From positions 1 to 64,000 of the forward strand of contig JBJHCV010000001.1 of the NCBI GenBank assembly GCA_050486225.1: DNA of 64,000 bases, given 5' to 3'. Of this stretch, positions 53,349-62,466 are shown piece after piece. Positions within the stretch are counted from its first letter, which is position 1; each line of letters opens with the position of its first letter. This stretch comes from JBBDIX01 sp050486225 (GTDB taxonomy: Bacteria; Actinomycetota; Nitriliruptoria; Nitriliruptorales; Nitriliruptoraceae). The translations under genes were made by a program, and so were the position numbers. Below the pieces are notes generated by a model. That model did no database searches. It was not told the origin of the DNA and worked only from the letters and a program-made list of their open reading frames with translations.

Positions 53349-54017
53349 TCAGTCGTCGGTACGGGCGGCGTGGATCGACACGAGCCGTTCCACCGAACGT
53401 TCGAGGTGCAGGCGGATGCGGTCGCGTCCCACCGATGCATCGGGATCGCGCAGCGCGGCGAGCACCTCCTCGTGCTCGGCGACGATGCGGTCGTCGTCGG
53501 AGTAGGTGACCTTGAGCGCCCGCAGGCACATGGACGTCTCCACCGACAGCGTGCTGAACATCCGCACGAGACGCCGGCTCCCGCTGCCCTGCACGAGCGC
53601 GTCGTGGAAGCGCATGTCCGCCGAGCTGATGGCGTCCCAGTCCCCGGCCGCAGCGGCCTCGCGCATGTCCTCGAGCGCGTCGACCATCTCGTCGGGCGGT
53701 TGACCGGCCACGAGCACGGCGGCCTCGCGTTCGATCGCGCCACGGGCGAGGTACAGGTCGCGGACGTCGTCCTCGTCGTCGATGCTCACGACGGTCCAGC
53801 GGCGGTGGTACTGCCCATCGAGCAGGCCCTCCTGGGAGAGGCGCTGCAGTGCCTCTCGGACCGGAGCGCGACTCACCTCGAGCTGACTCGCGAGCTGGGC
53901 CTCCCCGACGGGCGCGCCCGGCGGAAGCCGACCGTCGGCGAGCTGTTCGCGAAGCAGGTTCGCGATCAGCACGGCGGTGCCCTCCTTGCGCAGCGGTTCG
54001 ATCGACTCGATCCCCAT
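53349..54017 (-). CDS. GntR-family (FadR/FCD subgroup) transcriptional regulator
   Basis: A 222-residue regulator: winged helix at about 8-75 (LASQLEVSRAPVREALQRLSQEGLL) and an FCD ligand domain with the metal-binding Asp/His pattern (DMRFHDAL, EHEEVLAAL, HLERSV). ATG 54017. It lies downstream of the leftward catabolic cluster and probably controls it, responding to an acid intermediate. Confidence 0.9.
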   Translation of the reverse strand: MGIESIEPLRKEGTAVLIANLLREQLADGRLPPGAPVGEAQLASQLEVSRAPVREALQRLSQEGLLDGQYHRRWTVVSIDDEDDVRDLYLARGAIEREAAVLVAGQPPDEMVDALEDMREAAAAGDWDAISSADMRFHDALVQGSGSRRLVRMFSTLSVETSMCLRALKVTYSDDDRIVAEHEEVLAALRDPDASVGRDRIRLHLERSVERLVSIHAARTDD

Positions 54018-54036
54018 CTCAGTCCTCCAACGTCGT

Positions 54037-54126
54037 GTCTGCCCTCGACCCCATGCCTGCCCTCGACCCCATGCCTGCCCTCGACCCCATGTCTGCCCTC
54101 GACCCCATGTCTGCCCTCGACCCCAT
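54037..54126. repeat. Five 18-base tandem repeats
   Basis: Five direct copies of G(T/C)CTGCCCTCGACCCCAT, differing only at the second base, end exactly at the base pair before the aldehyde dehydrogenase stop region. Each copy on the minus strand reads ATGGGGTCGAGGGCA. They fill the gap between the dehydrogenase and the GntR gene. Confidence 0.9.
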
Positions 54127-54127
54127 G

Positions 54128-55708
54128 TCAGGCCTCCGACACGCAGGTGATCTCGAGGAACTCCTCGATGCCCTCACGGCCGCCCTCGCGACCGATCCCC
54201 GACTGCTTGACGCCCCCGAACGGCGCGGCGGGGTCCGACACGATGCCGCGGTTCACCCCGACGAGTCCGACCTCGAGCCCGGCGACGAACCGGCGGCTGC
54301 GTTCGCGGCTGGTGGTGAACACGTAGGCGACCAGTCCGTGCTCGGTGTCGTTGGCCATCTCCAGCACGGACGCGTCGTCGTCGAACGGGTGGATCGCCGC
54401 GACGGGACCGAAGATCTCGCTGCACGACATCGGCGCCTTCGGATCCACACCGGTCAGCACCGTCGGTGCGACGAAGTGGCCCCGGCCGGGCAGTGCCGCG
54501 CGTTCGTTGACGATCGTCGCGCCCCGGTCGACCGAGTCGGACACCAGCGACTCGATCTTCGTGACCGCGTCGGCGTCGATCATCGGGCCGACGTCCACCC
54601 CCGGGTCCAGCCCCGGTCCGACCGTCAGCGCGGCCATGCGGGCCGCGAACGCCTCGGTGAACGCGTCGAACATCGGGCGCTGCACGAAGATGCGGTTCGC
54701 GGCCGTGCACGCCTGGCCCATGTTGCGCATCTTGGCGAGCATCGCGCCCTCGACCGCGACGTCGAGGTCCGCGTCGTCACACACGATCAGCGGCGCGTTG
54801 CCACCCAGTTCCATCGACACGCGCAGCACGTTGTCGGCCGCGCCGCGCAGCAGCACCCGGCCGACCTCGGTCGACCCGGTGAACGTCAGCTTGCGCAGCC
54901 GCGGGTCGGACAGAAGCCCACCGACCACCTCGGCCGCCCGGGTGGTCGTCACACAGTTCACGACCCCCGCGGGCACACCTGCCTCGTGACACACCGCCGC
55001 GAGCGCCAGCGACGACAGCGGAGTCTGCGGCGCAGGCTTGAGCACCGTGGTGCACCCGGCCGCCATCGCCGGCGCGATCTTGCGCGCCCCCATCGCCAAC
55101 GGGAAGTTCCACGGCGTGATCGCCAGCGTCGGACCGACAGGGCGCCGCAGCACCTCGATGTGGTGGTCGCCCAGCGGCGGGACGGTGACCCGCCCGTCGA
55201 TGCGCACCGCCTCCTCGGCGAACCAGCGGAAGAACTCGGCCGCGTACACGACCTCACCCCGCGCCTGGTCGAGGGGCTTGCCCATCTCCAGGGTCATCAG
55301 CGCCGCGAGCGCCTCACGATCCGCCAGCAGCCGTTCGTGGACCTCACGCAGCAGCTGGCTGCGCACCCGCGGTTCGGTCGCCGCCCACGCCGCCTGCGCA
55401 CCCGCCGCCGCATCGAGCGCCGCCGCGCCGTCGATCACGGTCGCGTCCGGCACCTCACCCAGCCGGTCGGTGGTCGCGGGATCCTCCACGTCGAACGTGG
55501 CCCCGTCACTCGCGTCACGCCACGACCCGCCCACGTACATCCCACCCGGCACCCGTCGCAACGCGTCGGCGACGAGCTCGTCCCGGCCCGCCGCGCCGAT
55601 GGCGGGATCCACTCCGGTGGGATCCACTCCGGCGGGGCCCGCACCGGCGGACACGGGGTCGGACGCAGCGGTGACGCCGGAGTCGGTCGGGTGTGTGGAT
55701 GTGGTCAC
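54128..55708 (-). CDS. Aldehyde dehydrogenase (succinate-semialdehyde type)
   Basis: A 526-residue NAD(P)-dependent aldehyde dehydrogenase. Landmarks: ITPWNFPLAMGARKIAPA, FTGSTEVGR, the Glu in SMELGGNAPL and the catalytic Cys in NMGQACTAANR. The pattern is closest to GabD-like enzymes that oxidise small semialdehydes. The first 45 residues are low-complexity (Val-Asp-Pro repeats) and may not be folded. The GTG start overlaps the hydrolase stop by four bases. Confidence 0.9.
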   Translation of the reverse strand: MTTSTHPTDSGVTAASDPVSAGAGPAGVDPTGVDPAIGAAGRDELVADALRRVPGGMYVGGSWRDASDGATFDVEDPATTDRLGEVPDATVIDGAAALDAAAGAQAAWAATEPRVRSQLLREVHERLLADREALAALMTLEMGKPLDQARGEVVYAAEFFRWFAEEAVRIDGRVTVPPLGDHHIEVLRRPVGPTLAITPWNFPLAMGARKIAPAMAAGCTTVLKPAPQTPLSSLALAAVCHEAGVPAGVVNCVTTTRAAEVVGGLLSDPRLRKLTFTGSTEVGRVLLRGAADNVLRVSMELGGNAPLIVCDDADLDVAVEGAMLAKMRNMGQACTAANRIFVQRPMFDAFTEAFAARMAALTVGPGLDPGVDVGPMIDADAVTKIESLVSDSVDRGATIVNERAALPGRGHFVAPTVLTGVDPKAPMSCSEIFGPVAAIHPFDDDASVLEMANDTEHGLVAYVFTTSRERSRRFVAGLEVGLVGVNRGIVSDPAAPFGGVKQSGIGREGGREGIEEFLEITCVSEA

Positions 55709-56817
55709 GACAGGTCTCCCCCCAGCTGGGCGGCCAGCCAGTCAGCAGACTGCGGCCGGTACTGGTAGGGCAGGTCGTGCAGCACGTAGCCGCCTCCCTC
55801 GACGAGCCGTGTCGTCACCGGACCCTGAACGGCCGCGGCGATGCGGTCGAGCGCGGACGGTGGACACATCCGGTCCGCGGTCCCGTGGGCGAGAAACACG
55901 GGACAGGTCACCCGTTCTGCGATGCCGGCGAGGGTGAACTCGCGCGCGTACTCGTGGGCATGGTCGAGCGTGTCGAGTCGCGCACGGATGCGGAACGCCT
56001 CGCGCGACAGCCACGCACGCGTGTCCCAGCCCTCGGAGAAGTCGTACGCGGACGCGATGGTCACGCACGCCCGGATCTGGTCGAGGTGCGCGGCAGCCCG
56101 CAGCGTGTACACGCCGCCGAGCATGCTGATCCCGAAGATCCCGACGGCGTCGAGGTCGAGACGTCCGTCACCGGCGAGCACGTCGAGCGCCGCGGCGACG
56201 GCCTCCTCGAAGGCGGGATCGACGGCCAGTTCGTACTGGGCCTCACCCTGGCCCGGCCCCTCGATCGCGAGCGTTGCCAGGCCCCGTTCGAGCATCGCCG
56301 TCTCGTAGGCGCGCATCTCCTCCTTGGCGGCGTCGAGCCCGCAGGTGAGGATCACCAGTGGCCGTCGCGCCCCGTCGGCGCTGCCCTCGCCCGACACGCC
56401 GGCCGTCGATCCCCCCGGCAAGGACGTCGGCACCCGCAGGATGGCGAACAGGTTGGCGTCGCCGTACGGGATGGTCAGGTGCTCACCCGGCGGGTCCATC
56501 AGTTCGACCGCACGGCGTCCCACCTCCACGGCGCGCTCGTGGGTGGCGCGCATCTCGTCAGGATGGTGGACGAACAGGAACTGGCCGAAGTGGTACGCGA
56601 GCGAGGCGGTGCGCAGGTGCTCGGCCCGCGAGATGCGGCTGGCGGCCTCGTCGGCCAGCGCCTCGTGGACCTCTCCGGTGGTGACCCACGAGGCACACCA
56701 GTCCTCCCAGCGGTCGATGCGTTCGGTGGTCGTGCGGTAGTCGCGCAGCGGGATCCCGGTCGCCACGAGGCGCGGCAGCCACGCGCGTCGGGCGTGCTCC
56801 AGCACGTCTTCGGACAT
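55705..56817 (-). CDS. Alpha/beta hydrolase, FrsA/pseudooxynicotine-hydrolase-like
   Basis: A 370-residue hydrolase with a helical N-terminal cap (about 1-130) before the alpha/beta core. Catalytic triad: Ser in GIFGISMLGG, Asp in HGTADRMCP and His in GGYVLHDLPY; the oxyanion region is ILTCGLDAAKEE. Cap plus core matches the group containing C-C bond hydrolases of nicotine degradation (2,6-dihydroxypseudooxynicotine hydrolase) and esterase FrsA. ATG 56817 has GGAGGA five bases upstream. Next to a molybdenum hydroxylase subunit, an N-heterocycle route is plausible but unproven. Confidence 0.82.
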   Translation of the reverse strand: MSEDVLEHARRAWLPRLVATGIPLRDYRTTTERIDRWEDWCASWVTTGEVHEALADEAASRISRAEHLRTASLAYHFGQFLFVHHPDEMRATHERAVEVGRRAVELMDPPGEHLTIPYGDANLFAILRVPTSLPGGSTAGVSGEGSADGARRPLVILTCGLDAAKEEMRAYETAMLERGLATLAIEGPGQGEAQYELAVDPAFEEAVAAALDVLAGDGRLDLDAVGIFGISMLGGVYTLRAAAHLDQIRACVTIASAYDFSEGWDTRAWLSREAFRIRARLDTLDHAHEYAREFTLAGIAERVTCPVFLAHGTADRMCPPSALDRIAAAVQGPVTTRLVEGGGYVLHDLPYQYRPQSADWLAAQLGGDLS

Positions 56818-56837
56818 CGGTTCCTCCGTTGCAGGTC

Positions 56838-56909
56838 GGTCGAGGTCGGCGGGTCGGTGCTGGTCGAGGTCGGCGGGTCGGTGCTGGTCGAGGTCGGCGG
56901 GTCGGTGCA
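56838..56909. repeat. Three 24-base tandem repeats
   Basis: Three copies of GGTCGAGGTCGGCGGGTCGG followed by TGCT (TGCA in the last), without interruption, between the hydrolase start and the molybdenum hydroxylase stop. Confidence 0.9.
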
Positions 56910-56945
56910 GTCCGGGTCGGCTCGGTGGGTCCCGGGTCGGCGGCG

Positions 56946-59243
56946 TCAGGCGACGGACGTGGCACGTGCCTGCTGCAGCGCGTGCCACACCTTCTGCGGG
57001 GCGAGAGGCATGTCGAGGTGGTCGACACCGAGTGGTCGCAGTGCGTCGAGCACGGCGTTGACGATCGCCGGTGGGGCACCGATCGCCCCCGACTCGCCGG
57101 TTCCCTTGGCGCCGAGCGGGTTCGACGGTGCGGGGGTCTCGAGTCGCCCGGTCTCGAAGTGGGGCAGGTCGGCGGCCGAAGGGACCAGGTAGTCCACGAG
57201 ACTCGCCGTGCGCAGTTGCGCGTGCTCGTCGTACACGACCTCTTCGTACAGCGCCTGGGCCACGCCCTGTGCGAGTGACCCGTGGACCTGTCCCTCGACC
57301 ATCACCGGGTTGACGACGGTCCCGCAGTCGTCGACGGCGACGATCCGTTCGAGCGACACCCGGCCGGTGTCCTCGTCGACCTCGACGACCGCGACGACCG
57401 TGCCGTACGGGAACGTCTGGGCACCCGCGGAGAACCGCTCCTCGACGGTGAGTTCCTCGCCTGCGTCGCCGGCGATCCGTTCGAGTTCGTCCAGGGTGCA
57501 CTGGTCCACGCCGGCAGCGGCGGACTCGCTCGCCGTGTGACGTACGACCCCGGACTCGTACGCGACGTCGTCGACCGGCACCCCCCAGTGGCGCGCGGCG
57601 ACGTCGCGGGCGCGTTCGACCAGTTGCTGACAGGCGCGCAGGATCGCGGAGCCACCCAGTTGCGTGGACCGGCTGGCGTAGCTGCCCTCACCACCCGGCA
57701 CGGCGTCGGTGTCGCCGGTCACGATGCGCACGCGCGATGCGTCGAGGCCGAGCGCCCCGGACGCGATCTGGGCCCAGGTGATGTCGTGCCCCTGGCCCTG
57801 CGAGGTCGTACCGGCGTAGACCACCACCTCGACGTCGCTCGACCCGCTGCCGTCGACACGTTCCACGGCGACCCGCGCGTACTCGTGGCCACTGGCGCCG
57901 CCACCGGCACGCTCGATGAACACGGAGATCCCGAGCCCGAGCGGCCGCCCGCCCTCGACCCGGCGGCGGCGCTGCTCGGCACGGACCCCGTCCGCGTCGA
58001 TCAGGTCCAGGGCCATGCGCATCGAGGTCGCGTAGTCGCCGCTGTCGTACTCGACGCCCGTGGGCAGACGCTTCGGGAGCTGGTCCGGCGAGATCATGTT
58101 GCGTTCGCGCACCTCGGCGGGATCCATGCCGAGCCGGGCCGCGAACGCGTCGACCGCACGTTCGATGGCGTAGGTCGCCTCGGGGCGCCCCGCGCCGCGA
58201 TACGACCCGATCGGGGCCCGGTTGTTCACGACCATGGTGGTGGTGACGGACACCTCGGGGACGTCGTAGACACCGAGCGCCATGGCGGCGGTGTTGCGGG
58301 GGATGTGCGAGCCGTTGTGCGGGTAGGCGCCCATGTCGGCGACCACGTCGAACGTCGCGGCGTGGATGCAGCCGGTCTCGTCACCGGCGATGCGGATGCG
58401 GTGGTGCATGCCGCGACCGTGCACCCCGCACAGGAACTGTTCGGTGCGGGTCTGCTGCCAGCGCACCGGTCGGCCGAGGCGCAGCGCGGCCGCCGACACC
58501 GTCACGTACTCGGGGAAGAACCGGCCGCGCAGCCCGAAGCTTCCCCCGGCGTCGGGCACCCGGATCCGCAGCCGGTCGACCGGGATGCCGAGGATGTCGG
58601 CGAGCTGGGTACGCATGGTCTGGGGTCGCTGGTGGCCGTACCAGACGGTGAGCCGGTCCCCGTCGGGTTCGGCGACGATCCCGATCGGTTCCAGTGGCAT
58701 CGGCGCGAGCCGCGGGTTGTCGACCTCGAGGTCGACGACGACGGGCCAGCGGTCGACGTCGACCGCTGCGCCGTCGGGGATCGTGACCCGGTCGACGACG
58801 TTGGTGCCGGCGGCCTCGAAGAGCAGCGTGTCGTCGCTCAGCCCCTGTTCGGGCGTGGCGACGACCGGGAGTTCCTCGACGTCGAACTCGACCAGTTCCG
58901 CGGCGTCGACCGCGGCGGCGACCGACTCGGCGATCACCATCGCGACGGCCTCGCCGACGTGCCGCACCCGGTCCCGCGCCAGCGGCGGGCGGGTCATGGC
59001 CGGCACGACCGGACCCGGTCCGGTGGCGCTCGGGATGTCGGCCACGACGAGGCTCGCGGCGGTGAACACCTCGACGACCCCGGGGGCCTGCCGGGCCGCG
59101 TCGACACGCACGTCGCGCAGGATCCCATGGGCGACGCTGGAGCGCACGAACACCGCGTGGAGCATGCCTTCGGGCCGTACCGACGCGAGGTAACGCCCCC
59201 GGCCTCGCAGGAACCGGTCGTTCTCGCGCCGGGCGGTGACCAT
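56946..59243 (-). CDS. Molybdenum hydroxylase large subunit (CoxL/xanthine dehydrogenase type)
   Basis: A 765-residue subunit that would bind the molybdopterin cofactor and hydroxylate a heterocycle or aldehyde, or oxidise CO-like substrates. Family sites: PDAGGSFGLRG, SYRGAGRPEATYAIER, GTTSQGQGHDITWAQ and the catalytic Glu in LGAKGTGESGAIG. It does not carry the CO-dehydrogenase active-site loop with selanylated Cys that can be recognised. ATG 59243 overlaps the M24 stop by one base. Its normal partners, the 2Fe-2S and FAD subunits, are absent from this window. With the creatinase/creatininase-like neighbours it points to a nitrogen compound. Confidence 0.87.
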   Translation of the reverse strand: MVTARRENDRFLRGRGRYLASVRPEGMLHAVFVRSSVAHGILRDVRVDAARQAPGVVEVFTAASLVVADIPSATGPGPVVPAMTRPPLARDRVRHVGEAVAMVIAESVAAAVDAAELVEFDVEELPVVATPEQGLSDDTLLFEAAGTNVVDRVTIPDGAAVDVDRWPVVVDLEVDNPRLAPMPLEPIGIVAEPDGDRLTVWYGHQRPQTMRTQLADILGIPVDRLRIRVPDAGGSFGLRGRFFPEYVTVSAAALRLGRPVRWQQTRTEQFLCGVHGRGMHHRIRIAGDETGCIHAATFDVVADMGAYPHNGSHIPRNTAAMALGVYDVPEVSVTTTMVVNNRAPIGSYRGAGRPEATYAIERAVDAFAARLGMDPAEVRERNMISPDQLPKRLPTGVEYDSGDYATSMRMALDLIDADGVRAEQRRRRVEGGRPLGLGISVFIERAGGGASGHEYARVAVERVDGSGSSDVEVVVYAGTTSQGQGHDITWAQIASGALGLDASRVRIVTGDTDAVPGGEGSYASRSTQLGGSAILRACQQLVERARDVAARHWGVPVDDVAYESGVVRHTASESAAAGVDQCTLDELERIAGDAGEELTVEERFSAGAQTFPYGTVVAVVEVDEDTGRVSLERIVAVDDCGTVVNPVMVEGQVHGSLAQGVAQALYEEVVYDEHAQLRTASLVDYLVPSAADLPHFETGRLETPAPSNPLGAKGTGESGAIGAPPAIVNAVLDALRPLGVDHLDMPLAPQKVWHALQQARATSVA

Positions 59244-60520
59244 CAGCCTCCCCGGACCACGCCGTCGCGCGGGAACGGGGTGATGTCGCGAGCCCCGGAC
59301 TCCTCGATGACGAACGTGCGCGACATGAACATGCCGTACACGCCCTCGGCGTCGATGGGGGTGATCTCCACGTTGACCGTCATGCCCGGCACGAGCACCC
59401 GGTCGAGGTCGCTCGCACGGACCCCGTCGGTGGTGACGATCGGCCCGTCGGTGATCAGGTCGATGCCGTGCATGCACATCGGCCTCGACTGGGCACCGAG
59501 CCGGCGGAACACCGCGGTGGCCTCGTGGACCCGCTCGAGGGGGACGTCGGGGCCGAGCGCGCCGGAGATCTCCTCGTAGGCGGGGCCGAGCACGTCGTCG
59601 TAGAACGCGTCCACGTACGCGGGCGGTTCCCCGACGGAGACGGGGTGGCCGACCTTGGCGGAGTAGCCCATGTAGGTCGGGGACAGCTCCGGCAGGATCA
59701 GGTCGCCCTCGCCCAGCACCCGCATCGACGGGTTGGGGTTCGGGAAGATCAGCTTCGGGTCCGACGTGTCCGTCGAGCCGATCATCATCAGGAACGAGCG
59801 GCCTCCCCCGGCGAGCATCGCGGCGGTCGCCTGGGCGGACAGGTCGCACTCGCGGTTTCCCGGCACGGCCGCGGCGACGACCGCGTGCTGGGCAGCCACC
59901 GCGAGTTCACCAGCGACCTCCATCGCCGCGATCTCCTCCGCGGACTTGCGGTAGGTCAGTTCGTGGAACAGGTCGGGTTCGAAGCTGATCTCGAGCTGCG
60001 GGAGCTCGGCGACGAGTTCGAGGTAGGCGCTCGCGCCCATGTACTCCGGGCCGGTGCGGTCGGCCGCGGTCACGCCGATGCGGCCGGACCCGATGCCCAG
60101 TTCGGTCAGGCGGCGGGCGATGACCCGGCCGTAGCGGCCGCCCTCGCAGCCACGCACGTCGTCGACCCACGTCATGCGACGAACGGCCTCGATGTGGCAG
60201 CCGGGATGCGGGTAGAACACGGTCGGCTCGCCGACGCGCGGCAGGACCATGTACTGGATCATCCCGCGGTCGTCCATCATGCCCGACGCCCAGGTCACCC
60301 CGCTGCCCATGCTGTAGACGTTCTGGCCGCCGGTGAGCAGCAGCGCGTCGAGCCCCTCGCGTTCCATGAGATCACGCGCGTGGGCGTGGCGGCGCTCGAT
60401 CTCCTGGTCGGAGAACTTCGGGTAGACCGCGTCCTCGTACCAGGGCGAGTTGATGATCGCGCCGAAGTTGCGACCCTTGTCGAGCTCGTACCGCACCTGC
60501 GTCCAGTCGTTGCCGGTCAT
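59243..60520 (-). CDS. M24-fold protein, creatinase/prolidase-like, metal ligands lost
   Basis: A 425-residue pita-bread-fold protein with an N-terminal creatinase-type domain (about 35-185) and a C-terminal M24 domain. In metallo-members the motif D-x-G-x4-G-Y-x2-D holds two metal Asp; here it is PELSPTYMGYSAKVG, giving Glu and Lys. A His remains (MCMHGID) and one Glu (TVNVEITP), but the last Glu is also missing. Creatinase itself uses this fold without metal, so a non-peptidase amidinohydrolase-like activity is possible. ATG 60520 has GGGAG upstream. Coupled to the molybdenum hydroxylase gene. Confidence 0.82.
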   Translation of the reverse strand: MTGNDWTQVRYELDKGRNFGAIINSPWYEDAVYPKFSDQEIERRHAHARDLMEREGLDALLLTGGQNVYSMGSGVTWASGMMDDRGMIQYMVLPRVGEPTVFYPHPGCHIEAVRRMTWVDDVRGCEGGRYGRVIARRLTELGIGSGRIGVTAADRTGPEYMGASAYLELVAELPQLEISFEPDLFHELTYRKSAEEIAAMEVAGELAVAAQHAVVAAAVPGNRECDLSAQATAAMLAGGGRSFLMMIGSTDTSDPKLIFPNPNPSMRVLGEGDLILPELSPTYMGYSAKVGHPVSVGEPPAYVDAFYDDVLGPAYEEISGALGPDVPLERVHEATAVFRRLGAQSRPMCMHGIDLITDGPIVTTDGVRASDLDRVLVPGMTVNVEITPIDAEGVYGMFMSRTFVIEESGARDITPFPRDGVVRGG

Positions 60521-60575
60521 CAGCGTGTCTCCCGGTGTGGATCGATGAGGTGCGGTGCACCTCGGGCGAATGATG

Positions 60576-62324
60576 TCACTTCCACGCGTTCATCGGCGAG
60601 GCGATGTCGGTGTACTTCTCGTCGCGCGACGTCGGCACCTCGATGACGATCGGGCGGTCTCCCCCATCCTGGTGGGCGGCCAGGGCCGCCTCCAGCGCCT
60701 TGCCGAACTCGGTGTCCTCGCTGACGCGGTACACGTCGCAGCCCATCGCCGCGGCGATGCCGGCGTAGTCGAAGTCGCGCAGCGTCGAGGCGACCACCCG
60801 GTCGCCCTGACTGTGCTGCACCCAGCCCAGCGACTCGTTGTTGAGGATGACCACGATGATCGGCAGGTTCTCCTCGACGGCGGTGAGCAACCCGTTCATG
60901 CACATCCCGAAGCCGCCGTCGCCGGTCACCGCGACGACCCGCTTCGACGGTTCGGCGACCTTGGCCGCGAGCGCCGCAGGGATCGAGTAGCCCATGCCAC
61001 CCGACGCCGCCGACTGGTAGAAGTCGCCGCGGCCGGTGGACTGGAAGTAGCGGTTCATGAACAGGCGGTTCTCACCGGCGTCGCACGTGACGATGCAGTC
61101 GTTCTCGATGTGCCTGACCAGCGTGTCGATGGCTCGCTGTGGATGCATCGGCAGTGAGGCCTGCTGGCCCTGCGGACGCGAGAAGAACCCGTGGGTGTCC
61201 CGGTGGGCGGCGACCGCCGCTGCACGGGCCTCTGCGTTCGAGTCGTCGACGAGTTCGGTCAACTGCGCCATCACGCGACCGGCGTCGCCCATGAGGATCT
61301 GCTCGACGGGGACGGCGCGCGAGACGTTGAGGGGCTCGACATCGATCTGGATGACGGTCTGGTGCTCACCGCCGATGAGCGCCGGGTTGTTCATCGACGT
61401 GTCGCTCGGGCCGAGCTTCGTCCCGACGGCCAGCACGACGTCGGCCTGCGCGACGGCGTTGTTGGCGGTCGGTTCACCGAAGTTTCCCATCACGCCGACG
61501 GCGAGCGGGTCGGTCTCGTCGAACACGCCCTTGCCCGATCCGGTGGTCGCGACCGCGGCGCCCACCTTCCGCGCGAGCGCGGCGAGCTGGTCGTAGGCCT
61601 TCGACAGGCGCACGCCGTTGCCGGCGATGATCACCGGACGCTCGGCACCGTCGAGCAGTGCAGCGGCAGCCCGGACCTCGGCGTCGTCGGCGACGCGCGC
61701 GGTGGCAGGCAGGTAGGCGTTGGTGTGCCAGATTCGCGGGCGGGACTGCGGGCCGACCGTCCCGTTGAGTGCTCGCGAGTGGTAGAGCACCGCGACCGGA
61801 CCCTGTTCTCCGGCGAGCGCGTGCTGGATCGCGAACTGGGTGACCTGCACAGCCTCGACCGGGTCGTTGGCGACGAAGACCTCCTTGGTCATCCCGCGCA
61901 GCGTCGCGGCGGCGTCCCAGCCCCCGCGGAGGCCGGTCGCGGCCTGGTAGGGCGCCTGGTGGGAGAACGGCGCGTTGTCGGACAGGTCCCCGAGCACCAG
62001 CATCGGCGAGGAACCGAGGTGGGCCTCGATGATGCCGGCGCCGCCGTTGCCGACCAGCCAGCTGGTCTGGCCCATGACCACGCCGGGGATGCCGGTCATC
62101 CGTCCGTACACCTCGGCCATGATCGAGCCGAGGCTCTCCTCACGGGTGAGGACCGGCACGACGGCGTCGGTGTCGAAGAGCGCGTCGTAGATCATGTTCG
62201 TCTTGCCACCGGGCATGCCGAAGATCTTCGTGATGCCGGCCTGCGCCAGCACCTCGATGATGGCGGCCGGAACCGACATCTCCGTCGTGGTGAACGGGGT
62301 GACGGTGCGCGCGTCCTCGGTCAT
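60576..62324 (-). CDS. Thiamine-diphosphate-dependent enzyme, acetolactate-synthase-like
   Basis: A 582-residue ThDP enzyme with three domains: N-terminal PYR domain with the catalytic Glu in LTREESLGSIMAEVYGRMTG, a central domain, and a PP domain with TGDGGFGMCMNGLLTAVEENLP leading to the second Asn pair in VVILNNESLG. These bind Mg2+ and the cofactor diphosphate. It lacks the features that would make it a housekeeping acetolactate synthase and has no small subunit. ATG 62324 has AGGTAGGG upstream. In this cluster it probably decarboxylates or ligates a 2-oxo acid intermediate. Confidence 0.87.
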   Translation of the reverse strand: MTEDARTVTPFTTTEMSVPAAIIEVLAQAGITKIFGMPGGKTNMIYDALFDTDAVVPVLTREESLGSIMAEVYGRMTGIPGVVMGQTSWLVGNGGAGIIEAHLGSSPMLVLGDLSDNAPFSHQAPYQAATGLRGGWDAAATLRGMTKEVFVANDPVEAVQVTQFAIQHALAGEQGPVAVLYHSRALNGTVGPQSRPRIWHTNAYLPATARVADDAEVRAAAALLDGAERPVIIAGNGVRLSKAYDQLAALARKVGAAVATTGSGKGVFDETDPLAVGVMGNFGEPTANNAVAQADVVLAVGTKLGPSDTSMNNPALIGGEHQTVIQIDVEPLNVSRAVPVEQILMGDAGRVMAQLTELVDDSNAEARAAAVAAHRDTHGFFSRPQGQQASLPMHPQRAIDTLVRHIENDCIVTCDAGENRLFMNRYFQSTGRGDFYQSAASGGMGYSIPAALAAKVAEPSKRVVAVTGDGGFGMCMNGLLTAVEENLPIIVVILNNESLGWVQHSQGDRVVASTLRDFDYAGIAAAMGCDVYRVSEDTEFGKALEAALAAHQDGGDRPIVIEVPTSRDEKYTDIASPMNAWK

Positions 62325-62418
62325 GTCCCTACCTGTCTGGTCGTGGGCCCGGTGTGGTGCGTGGTCACGGGCGGCTTCGTCGTGTTCGTCGCGGGTCGTG
62401 CGGGCGGTGCAGGTGGTG

Positions 62419-62465
62419 CGGTCGGTCGGCCCGACGCCGGTCATCGACGCCGGGCGGACCGACCG
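62419..62465 (-). terminator. Hairpin after the alcohol dehydrogenase gene
   Basis: CGGTCGGTC-GGCCC (62419-62432) pairs with 62452-62465 over 13 of 14 positions around a 19-base loop, two bases past the stop codon. It may partly separate the dehydrogenase from the ThDP gene. Confidence 0.5.
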
Positions 62466-62466
62466 G

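Noticed and set aside
54037..54126. CRISPR array
   Set aside because: The 18-base units abut with no spacers and no cas genes are present.
56946..59243. Aerobic CO dehydrogenase
   Set aside because: The CoxL active-site loop with its signature Cys is not recognisable and the coxS, coxM and accessory genes are absent.
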